The notes beneath the pieces were generated by a model. That model worked only from the letters and a program-made list of their open reading frames with translations, was not told the origin of the DNA and made no database searches. From Fen-671 sp035502515 (lineage in GTDB: Bacteria > Actinomycetota > Acidimicrobiia > Acidimicrobiales > Palsa-688), in the NCBI GenBank assembly GCA_035502515.1, contig DATJUH010000050.1, forward strand, positions 1-6,309: a stretch of 6,309 bases of DNA. The letters run 5' to 3'. Positions 1 through 5,382 of the stretch are shown here, piece by piece; positions within the stretch are counted from its first letter, which is position 1, and each line of letters starts with the position of its first letter. Position numbers and translations under genes: made by a program.

Positions 1-2
1 AA

Positions 3-830
3 ATGACATCGAGGTTGCTAGATACGATGAACGCTCGCCGAGTCGTTATCCTGCCTGTTGACCACGGCATGGCCCTTGGCGAAGTCGACGGGCTGGAAAA
101 TCCGGTCGCCGTGGCCCTGCGGTTCGCAAGCGAAAGCCCGATCGACGGCACGTTGTGCAGTGTGCCGGTGGCGCGACGACTGAGACGGCATGGTTTCCCA
201 GAGGACGCGCTCACCATCGTTACGCTGGACAGTGCGCTGCATGGCTCAGATGGCAGCATCGCTCAGGTCCCGGTGTGCACGGCGGAAATGGCCGCGCAGG
301 TCGGCTGCGACGCCGTCAAGGTCCTGATGGCGTGGGAAGAGCGGCTGGAATCGCGGGTGGCGACGCTCAAAGTGGTGGCCGACGCGGTTGCACAGGGCCA
401 GAAAGAAGGCTTGCCGGTAATTGTCGAGCCAGTCGCCGCCGGCGGCATCCAGCGGGTTGACGCCGCCGAGCTCGAGCGGCGCGAACTGGAAGCGGCCCGG
501 ATCGCCGTTGAGGTGGGTGCCGACGTGTTGAAGACGCGCATCTGGGACACGTCCCGGTTTGCCCGGTTCGTCGAGCACTGCCCGGTGCCTGTAGTCGCCC
601 TGGGCGGAGGGCTCAGCGGCGGCAGCAGGGGAGTCCTCGACTCGGTCAAACGAGGCCTGGACATGGGGTTGTCCGGGTTTTTTCTTGGTCGCAACGTTTG
701 GCAACGTCCCGAAGACGAAGCTCTGCAACTGATGAACGAGATCTGTGCCTCGGTCCACTCGGCGGGCGTCCCCACGAGGGCGGTACTGGACGGCGCAGGG
801 GGGCAAACAGTAAAGACAGGTCAACACTGA
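3..830 (+). CDS. Class I aldolase, DeoC/FbaB/LacD superfamily
   Basis: This 275-residue protein looks like a Schiff-base (class I) TIM-barrel aldolase that cleaves a phosphorylated ketose or a related sugar acid in the cytoplasm. An early VDHG motif (residues 19-22) matches the 'DHG' near the N terminus of FbaB-like aldolases. Other visible motifs are DAVKVLMAW (103-111), a VEPV strand end (141-144) and GADVLKT (172-178), where Lys177 is the likely Schiff-base lysine. The C-terminal phosphate-binding loops are VALGGG (198-203) and GFFLGRNVWQ (225-234). The VEP strand and the FLGRNVW loop resemble LacD/YihT-type enzymes as much as archaeal fructose-bisphosphate aldolases. The ATG at base 3 fits the usual N-terminal length, but an earlier start outside the window cannot be excluded. 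The kinase gene follows after 9 nt, so the two are probably co-transcribed. The family is fairly sure; the substrate is unknown. Confidence 0.85.
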   Translation: MTSRLLDTMNARRVVILPVDHGMALGEVDGLENPVAVALRFASESPIDGTLCSVPVARRLRRHGFPEDALTIVTLDSALHGSDGSIAQVPVCTAEMAAQVGCDAVKVLMAWEERLESRVATLKVVADAVAQGQKEGLPVIVEPVAAGGIQRVDAAELERRELEAARIAVEVGADVLKTRIWDTSRFARFVEHCPVPVVALGGGLSGGSRGVLDSVKRGLDMGLSGFFLGRNVWQRPEDEALQLMNEICASVHSAGVPTRAVLDGAGGQTVKTGQH

Positions 831-839
831 GCAACTAGC

Positions 840-2120
840 GTGGTTTGGTGTGCCGACGGGCTGTCCGATAGGGCAGGGCCACTTACCGGTGCTGCCTGGC
901 CGGAAAAGTACCGCGAACTGGCCGAGCGGCTAATGGCCGTGGCGCCTCATCAGTCGCCCGCCCTGGTCAGTTCGACGGTCGATATCGACGAGGTCTACGA
1001 GATGAGCCCGGCGCGGGTGCGGGCACTGGCGGAGGGAGACGGCAAGCAGGGCGGCCTGGGAGCCCTTTTCCTGGAGGCGGTAGAGGGCTGTTTACGCCGT
1101 GAAGTCGACAGCGAGTTGTCCTGGGACTGGCCCGATGGCCGGCCATGGCTGCAGGAGGTTTTGGGGGTGCCCGACCGTGTGCAGGTCGGCGGGACTGGCC
1201 CACAAGCCGCCTGGGCGCTCGGGGCCCTCGGCGCACCCAGTGTCATGGCTCTTGGCCGCCGGGGCCGCGAGCAGCTTTCAGTGCTCCCGGACGGCGTGTT
1301 GTTGTGCGCCGGGGGCGAGCTGGTGCCCGCACACACTGCCGTGCCGACTGAGAGCGAGCTCGCCTCGAGGCATGAGATTCTCGAGTTCCCGCGCGGATCT
1401 TTGTGGGCCGGTGGGCGCCTGCAAAGGCCGAGCCGTATCATCGTTCGCTTTGCGCCGATCGCTCTGGAAGTCGATGCGGAGTTCCTGGGAATGCAAGAGG
1501 GCTTGTCCGGCAAAGCCGGCGCCGCCCTGATGGCGGGCCTCAACGGGCTCGGTGCCGACGACTGGGAGAGCCGGGACTGGGCAGTCCACCTCGCCCGGGT
1601 GTGGAAAGACAACGGCATCGCGCTACGCCATCTCGAGCTCGGCGACACCAGCCGTCCCGCAGAGTTCAGAGATATCGTGTCCGGCCTGCGGGGCCTGTTC
1701 TCAAGTGTGGGGCTCAACTCTTCGGAGCTCCAGAGGCTGTGGCGTTCGTCGAGCGATGTCCCCGCAGGGGCGTTGGAGCTGGCCAATATCCTCGATTGCT
1801 CGTGCCTGGTGGTCCATTCCGACCGCTGGTCATTAGCAGCTCACCGCGGCGACCGGGTCGAAATAGTGCAGCGGCTCATGGCCGGCAACCTGCTGGCCGC
1901 CGCTCGAGCCGGGCGGGGCGTGCCGCAGCGAGATGTGAGGCCCACGGATGGCAGCGAGTACTCCTCTGACTTGCCGCCATCGGGGGCGGCGGCAAACGGC
2001 TGGTGGGTTGAGTGTGTTCCGACGCCCCATCGGGAGACCCCGGCCTCAACGATCGGCTTGGGGGACACCTTCACGGCCGGGGTGATCCTGGCAACTGCGC
2101 TATCCCCAGGCGCCAATTAG
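840..2120 (+). CDS. ADP-dependent phosphofructokinase/glucokinase-family sugar kinase
   Basis: This 426-residue protein resembles the ADP-dependent sugar kinases (archaeal ADP-PFK/ADP-GK and animal ADPGK), ribokinase-fold enzymes of about 450 residues that use ADP as phosphate donor. Visible landmarks are WPEKYRELAERL near the start, GGTGPQAAWAL (from 117; the family usually has GGNA), AGLNGLG (232-238), HLELGD (264-269, matching the HxE metal-site motif), a LVVHSDRWSLA strand, and GLGDTFTAG near the C terminus with Asp409 as the expected catalytic base. Ordinary PfkB kinases are near 300 residues and usually carry GAGD, so the length and the GLGD form favour the ADP family. The GTG start at 840 is chosen because the W-x-K-Y region lies just inside it. 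No good Shine-Dalgarno is visible, and the next in-frame ATG (residue 32) would remove that region. The aldolase gene ends 9 nt upstream. Real nucleotide donor and sugar are not determined by sequence. Confidence 0.75.
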   Translation: MVWCADGLSDRAGPLTGAAWPEKYRELAERLMAVAPHQSPALVSSTVDIDEVYEMSPARVRALAEGDGKQGGLGALFLEAVEGCLRREVDSELSWDWPDGRPWLQEVLGVPDRVQVGGTGPQAAWALGALGAPSVMALGRRGREQLSVLPDGVLLCAGGELVPAHTAVPTESELASRHEILEFPRGSLWAGGRLQRPSRIIVRFAPIALEVDAEFLGMQEGLSGKAGAALMAGLNGLGADDWESRDWAVHLARVWKDNGIALRHLELGDTSRPAEFRDIVSGLRGLFSSVGLNSSELQRLWRSSSDVPAGALELANILDCSCLVVHSDRWSLAAHRGDRVEIVQRLMAGNLLAAARAGRGVPQRDVRPTDGSEYSSDLPPSGAAANGWWVECVPTPHRETPASTIGLGDTFTAGVILATALSPGAN

Positions 2121-2136
2121 GGGGTCCGGCTTAGGT

Positions 2137-2168
2137 CGGCCTCGGCCGTCGGAGCCCGGCCGAGGCCG
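2137..2168 (+). terminator. Strong hairpin after the kinase gene
   Basis: Bases 2137-2148 and 2157-2168 form a perfect 12 bp GC-rich stem around an 8 nt loop, starting 16 nt after the kinase stop codon. No T-run follows, which is common for actinobacterial terminators. A second, shorter stem (2171-2176 with 2180-2185, 3 nt loop) lies directly behind it and may strengthen the stop. The spacer separates convergent genes, so the structure could work in both directions. The terminator role is inferred from position and stem strength. Confidence 0.65.
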
Positions 2169-2289
2169 GGGGCGGGCGGCCCGCCGGGAGCGGCCCGGGG
2201 ACTGAGCGCGGTAGGGTAACGATAAGAACATGTAGCGCGCAAAAGTCCCCTGACAGAAGGGTATTTTAGCCGCCTATCTGGGGATCCCC

Positions 2290-2305
2290 CGGTTTGACGA
2301 AACCG
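2290..2305. repeat. Small perfect hairpin and nearby palindromes in the convergent spacer
   Basis: CGGTTT (2290-2295) and AAACCG (2300-2305) pair perfectly around a GACG loop. Close by are a 10 bp palindrome, GGGGATCCCC (2280-2289), and an odd-length dyad, CGGGTC-G-GACCCG (2316-2328). The hairpin lies 60 nt downstream of the stop codon of the exported-protein gene, so it could be part of that gene's - strand terminator. The dyads could equally be protein-binding sites or chance in GC-rich DNA. The rest of 2186-2364 contains no gene I can recognise. An imperfect stem (2241-2249 with 2259-2267) is also visible. Confidence 0.4.
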
Positions 2306-2364
2306 AACCAACGGTCGGGTCGGACCCGGGGCTCCGCCTAGGTCACCGCCCAAAAAGGTTGTCG

Positions 2365-3234
2365 TCAAGAGGCGGCCGGGCGGTTGAAAGGAACCGTAAG
2401 GGTGAAGCTGTCGGAGAACCACCGCGGCCGTGGATATTTCGGCCAGCCGCAGTGAGTTTGGAGATAGTTCATATCGGACGTCACCTGGCTGGTGATGGAG
2501 CCGTTGACGTTCGGGCCAAACCCGTACGTGTCGTAGATCGTGTAGGTCAGTTTCCCCGTGTACCGGCCGTTGTCCTCCGAGCCGGACCCCGATACCGCCA
2601 ATCCTTGCGTACCACGAAAAGCCCAATACAGATCGGGGTAACGGCCTCGATTGGTGAAATCGAGCAGCGTGAGCGGGGAGCTTTCGGTCGGCGCTGATAA
2701 CGGGCTGAGCGGGGTGGGCAAGGTGACGGTCGTCTGGCCCTGCTCAAGCCGGTTCGCGGCGTAGATCTGCACTTCATTGTTCATATTCACGAAACCGGGG
2801 TAAGAGAGAAGCTCGCGATCCAGCCCGGTGTTCTGGCCGAGTGACACTTGCGTCCCGGTGCCGTCAAGCCAGTGTTGAAACAAATTCCTGGCATCAGGCG
2901 GGAAAACGCCGTACTCCGCCACTTTGGCCTCGACCATAGCCTCCAGCTTCGTGAGTGTGCTGCAGGATGCATTGGCCGGCGTGGTCGCGTCAGCTAAAGG
3001 GTCGGGCCGGTACGGAATTGTCCCATGCACTGTAAACGATATGCCGGTGGAGGAGAGGGGTTGTAGGTTATTGTGCGCTGGTTGCGCGAAGGCATTGGCC
3101 GGTGCCGTCGCCAGCAGGCCAACGGCTGTAGCCGCTGACATCGGCGCCAGTACCGCCCCGGCCCACCTCTGGGGCCGCCGAACGCCAGCGCCCCTCGGTG
3201 GACATTTATGCATGGACTTGTTGCTCCTAGACAT
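2365..3234 (-). CDS. Exported protein of unknown function
   Basis: I do not recognise this family. From the ATG at 3234 the protein has 289 residues. The N terminus is a long signal peptide: basic residues up to Trp24, a hydrophobic stretch at about 25-45, and AxA cleavage options after Ala48 (ANA|FAQ) or Ala50. The mature part has two cysteines (91 and 262) that could form a disulfide. Residues 92-135 look helical and contain ARNLFQHWLDGTGTQVSLG (115-133). Residues 185-240 look like beta strands rich in aromatic residues, including DLYWAFRGTQG and LTYTIYDTYGFG. The C terminus has CGWPKYPRPRWF (262-273) and no membrane anchor. The start is set by AGGAAGG at 3238-3244. An in-frame ATG at 3348 would add 38 residues ahead of the signal peptide and is unlikely. 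It is probably secreted to the cell surface or medium. Confidence 0.75.
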   Translation of the reverse strand: MSRSNKSMHKCPPRGAGVRRPQRWAGAVLAPMSAATAVGLLATAPANAFAQPAHNNLQPLSSTGISFTVHGTIPYRPDPLADATTPANASCSTLTKLEAMVEAKVAEYGVFPPDARNLFQHWLDGTGTQVSLGQNTGLDRELLSYPGFVNMNNEVQIYAANRLEQGQTTVTLPTPLSPLSAPTESSPLTLLDFTNRGRYPDLYWAFRGTQGLAVSGSGSEDNGRYTGKLTYTIYDTYGFGPNVNGSITSQVTSDMNYLQTHCGWPKYPRPRWFSDSFTLTVPFNRPAAS

Positions 3235-3237
3235 GGA

Positions 3238-3244
3238 CCTTCCT
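3238..3244 (-). promoter_or_regulatory. Ribosome binding site fixing the exported-protein start
   Basis: Read on the - strand, AGGAAGG lies 3 nt before the ATG at 3234; its first AGGA is spaced 6 nt from it. This chooses the 3234 start over the two upstream in-frame ATG codons, which would place the signal peptide internally. Confidence 0.65.
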
Positions 3245-3268
3245 AAAAAATCGCCAACCACCATGAAG

Positions 3269-3274
3269 AGTTTA
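3269..3274 (-). promoter_or_regulatory. Possible -10 element for the exported-protein gene
   Basis: On the - strand TAAACT fits the actinobacterial TANNNT pattern and ends about 35 nt before the ATG at 3234. The hexamer 17 nt further upstream (GTCTCA) is a poor -35 match. Further upstream on the same strand, a GGAAC (3371-3375) followed about 19 nt later by GTT also resembles an ECF-sigma promoter, but its distance from the gene is long. Both are weak predictions from sequence alone. Confidence 0.25.
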
Positions 3275-3548
3275 CCGCGACCGGCGCCGAGTGAGACTTC
3301 GTCTCCCGGCACTCGCTCCCGGGACGCTGGCCCTGGCCTCCCTGACATTCAACCTTTGGACCGGCAGGTTTGGTTCCAAATATTGGGTCGAGGGGCGAAG
3401 CGTCTCCCCGATCGCCGGCGCCGTTGGGACTTCTGACCCCTTTCACCGCTCCGAGCTTCAACCCCCATCCCGGCTTCAGACAAGGACAACACCCGGCAAG
3501 AGGCCGAGCAACCGCAAGTAGTGCCAACGGTAAGAATGCCCGCGCCCG
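3275..3548. other. Intergenic stretch without a recognisable gene
   Basis: Several frames stay open here on both strands, as expected in GC-rich DNA. None has a convincing start, ribosome binding site or protein motif, and no tRNA-like or repeated structure was found. It presumably carries the upstream control region of the exported-protein gene, and may include decayed sequence. Confidence 0.4.
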
Positions 3549-3800
3549 GTGGGTCTCGGGCCCGCAGTCCGGGTGCGGAGCGCTGTTGGCGGCGCCGCCG
3601 GCATAACGATGACCGGGGCGCTCGCCGCACCGGTGAGTGCCGAGCCCACACCCTTGATCGGCTACTTCGCCGGGCTCATCGCCGAGCCCGAGACCGTCAC
3701 TGGCAGCACGCCCAGCCTGGCTGCAATTAGCGGGAAAACTCAGTCAGTTGGCGGCAAAAACAGGGGTCTCGACGAAAGGGACGCCTTCGATGAGCTCTGA
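3549..3800 (+). pseudogene. Short frame resembling the start of a secreted protein, probably a remnant
   Basis: From GTG 3549 (or GTG 3573) the frame encodes 83 (or 75) residues. After VRVRS comes a hydrophobic, alanine/glycine-rich stretch and an APVSA|EP site, which looks like a signal peptide. About 45 residues of mature-like sequence follow (PLIGYFAGLIAEPE and onwards). No ribosome binding site precedes either GTG. The last 57 bases run antisense into the 3' end of the dioxygenase gene and translate only its complement. This suggests that a secreted-protein gene was cut off here and that the frame continues by chance. It could also be a small real gene or a chance frame. Its product is not recognised. 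Confidence 0.25.
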
Positions 3801-4736
3801 CTCCCGGCCGTCGGGACCGACAGGCACCTCGCCGATCAGAGTGACCCGGTGCAGGACCCTTTGGATGCCGTCGAGGTGGTCGAGGTCGTGGGGGGCGAGG
3901 TGGGCGGTAGCGCGGTTGTCCCAGAACGCTACGCTGCCCGGTTCCCAGCGGAAGCGGACGGTATATTCGGGCCGCAGCAGTTCGTTGAAGAGGTGGTCGA
4001 GGATCCAGCGGCTTTCCAGCGCCGAGACTCCTACGATGTGGTCGACGAAGCCGGGGTTGACGAACAGGGCGCGTTCCCCCGTCCTTGGGTGAACGCGGAC
4101 AACCGGATGAAGCGTGATCAAGCGGTTCTTTTCAATTCGGTCTCCGTACTCGTTCGCGATATGGGGCAGTCCTTGCCAGTTGGCCCCGTAGCGGTGCTCG
4201 GCGCGGAGCGTGTCCACAAACTCCTGGACCGGCTTCGACAGTCCTTCATAAGCGGCCACCAGGTTGGTGAACGTCGTGTCCCCCCCGAAGCTCGGCACTA
4301 CGTCGGCCCGAAGTATGGAGGCGGCCGGCGGGTTGATGGCCGGCGTCACGTCTGTGTGCCACCCGCTGGTCAGAGACCGAGACTGTACCCGGCCCTTCTT
4401 GGCGTCGACGCCGAACTGGGCCGAAATGCGGCGGTCATCCACCGTATAGATCTCGGGATAGCCATCGGGGGGAGTGTTGTCGTGAGGGTGAGCGTAGGTC
4501 AACTTGCCGAAACGACGCCCAAAAGCGATCTGGGAGGCGTGGTCCAGGTGCTGGTCCCTGAAGAAGACCACCTTCCAGGTATCGAGAGCGTGCTGGACCA
4601 GCTCTACCGCAGCTTCGTCGAGCGGCTCCGAAATATCGAGACCGGAGATTACGGCACCAATCCTCCCGGATACGGGCTCGATCGCCACCCCGGCACGTGA
4701 GAACGTGACCCCTGATGAGGTTTGCTGAACGGTCAT
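3744..4736 (-). CDS. TauD/TfdA-family 2-oxoglutarate/Fe(II)-dependent dioxygenase
   Basis: This 330-residue enzyme couples 2-oxoglutarate decarboxylation to hydroxylation of a substrate at a non-haem iron. In the closest relatives I know (TauD and the mycobacterial alkyl sulfatase Rv3406), hydroxylation releases sulfite or sulfate from taurine or alkyl sulfates. The iron ligands are visible: His127 and Asp129 in WHTD (126-129) and His279 in WDNRATAHLA (272-281). Arg293 and Arg297 in QRVLHRVTL are the expected 2-oxoglutarate-binding arginines, and GGDTTFTN (151-158) supplies the conserved threonine. It is longer than E. coli TauD (283 residues, recalled), with extra residues before WHTD (about 101-124) and a longer tail. 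The start has a strong ribosome binding site. A broken DUF4395 gene lies 46 nt upstream on the same strand. The family is certain; the substrate could also be another sulfonate, sulfate ester or carboxylate. Confidence 0.92.
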   Translation of the reverse strand: MTVQQTSSGVTFSRAGVAIEPVSGRIGAVISGLDISEPLDEAAVELVQHALDTWKVVFFRDQHLDHASQIAFGRRFGKLTYAHPHDNTPPDGYPEIYTVDDRRISAQFGVDAKKGRVQSRSLTSGWHTDVTPAINPPAASILRADVVPSFGGDTTFTNLVAAYEGLSKPVQEFVDTLRAEHRYGANWQGLPHIANEYGDRIEKNRLITLHPVVRVHPRTGERALFVNPGFVDHIVGVSALESRWILDHLFNELLRPEYTVRFRWEPGSVAFWDNRATAHLAPHDLDHLDGIQRVLHRVTLIGEVPVGPDGRESELIEGVPFVETPVFAAN

Positions 4737-4740
4737 GATG

Positions 4741-4746
4741 CCTCCT
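4741..4746 (-). promoter_or_regulatory. Strong ribosome binding site of the dioxygenase gene
   Basis: AGGAGG on the - strand, inside AAAAGGAGG, lies 4 nt upstream of the ATG at 4736. It is the best Shine-Dalgarno in the window. It fixes the start and suggests that the dioxygenase can be translated regardless of the broken gene upstream. Confidence 0.85.
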
Positions 4747-4782
4747 TTTGCGAGTTGGCCGAATTTCGCTCTGCACTCGATG

Positions 4783-5205
4783 CTAATTCCGGCTGGGCCT
4801 GGCGGCCCAAATGTTGTTGCAGTTCTGACATGCCTCGACCGGGACGGCGCCCGCCCTCATCAGCAAGGCAAAAGCCTTGCCGCCCAGGCAACTGGCGAAG
4901 GCGGGCTCGAGGAAGGCGGCCGCCGCCAGCAGGACCAGCAGGACCAGCAGGACCTGCGCCGCCGTCCAGACCCCTGACAGAGTAAGTGCAAGGGCAGCCA
5001 GCGAAAACGGCCCGTATCCCTTGGGCAAAGCGTTTCGCAGGTCCCGGTACGGGACGTTCGGCAACGGGGAGCCGGAGGGTTACGGCTCTGGTTACGAACC
5101 GTCCCAGAAGGCTCAGTGTGGGCCTGTGAGCAGGCGGGCCACGAAGCCGTAGGCAATCACGGCTCTGGCCCAATTCCGATCGAGGGTCATAGTCAAGACT
5201 GCCAG
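4783..5205 (-). pseudogene. DUF4395-like membrane protein gene broken by two frame changes
   Basis: Read on the - strand, a DUF4395-like protein appears in three pieces. Bases 5205 to about 5122 give LAVLTMTLDRNW followed by AVIAYGFVARLLTGP, then hit a TGA at 5115-5113. A different frame continues with TLSLLGRFVTRAV and RPVPGPAKRFAQGIRAVF down to about 5005. The first frame then resumes with SLAALALTLSG, a leucine-rich membrane segment, LEPAFASCLGGKAFALLMRAG and CQNCNNIW, ending at 4783. One base appears lost in the CCC at 5122-5120 and one gained in the T-run at 5007-5004, so the net frame is restored. A TGA at 5208-5206 blocks the 5' side and I cannot find the N terminus. Family members usually show CLGC; here it is CLGG. 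The function of DUF4395 is unknown. Two assembly errors in homopolymers could mimic this, but the upstream stop and lost cysteine favour decay. Confidence 0.7.
4931..4957. repeat. Three 9 bp tandem repeats inside the DUF4395-like gene
   Basis: AGGACCAGC is repeated at 4931-4939 and 4940-4948, and once more with one change at 4949-4957 (AGGACCTGC). On the - strand it encodes a repeated V-L-L pattern in the predicted membrane helix of the DUF4395-like protein. The phase is a multiple of three, so copy number changes would lengthen or shorten the helix without shifting the frame. Confidence 0.7.
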
Positions 5206-5208
5206 TCA

Positions 5209-5382
5209 TTCCACTAAATCTATAGGCACAGGGGAAGCTAGCGCGAAGCCGGGCCTTGACCGAGGACGAGTGAGCAGTGAACGACCGGCATACGCTGGCT
5301 GACGCAGCCCCACCGGGAGAGCATGAGCACCAGCTAGAGCGTGTGCGTGCCTGTCTACGAGCGCTCAGCCTATGTTCGTGGG
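5209..5382. other. Divergent spacer between the DUF4395-like gene and the aminotransferase gene
   Basis: This spacer should contain promoters for both directions and the missing N-terminal part of the DUF4395-like gene. I found no convincing -35/-10 pair, and no N-terminal DUF4395 sequence in any - strand frame. A small inverted repeat, GGCTG-ACG-CAGCC, lies at 5297-5309. In the frame of the aminotransferase, a TAG at 5335 limits how far upstream that gene can start. Confidence 0.4.

Noticed and set aside
246..827. Long - strand frame opposite the aldolase gene
   Set aside because: It is a shadow of the aldolase frame in GC-rich DNA. The translation has no motif, and the + strand protein shows clear catalytic and phosphate-binding motifs.
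995..1786. 263-codon - strand frame opposite the kinase gene
   Set aside because: It is low-complexity Ser/Arg/Pro-rich antisense translation. The kinase motifs on the + strand explain the region.
3..2120. Assignment of the aldolase/kinase pair to sulfoquinovose breakdown
   Set aside because: The gene layout would allow it and a TauD-type enzyme is in the window. But no isomerase, transporter or sulfosugar-binding motif is visible, and the dioxygenase is on the other strand beyond unrelated genes.
840..2120. Kinase as an ordinary PfkB/ribokinase
   Set aside because: It is over 100 residues longer than typical PfkB members and carries the GLGD and HxE motifs of the ADP-dependent family.
3849..4700. 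283-codon + strand frame across the dioxygenase gene
   Set aside because: It is antisense to a gene with all Fe(II) and 2-oxoglutarate ligands and a strong ribosome binding site.
5002..5124. Programmed ribosomal frameshifting in the DUF4395-like gene
   Set aside because: Two opposite shifts would be needed, with no canonical slippery heptamer or stimulatory structure recognised. The extra upstream stop and lost cysteine fit decay or sequence error better.
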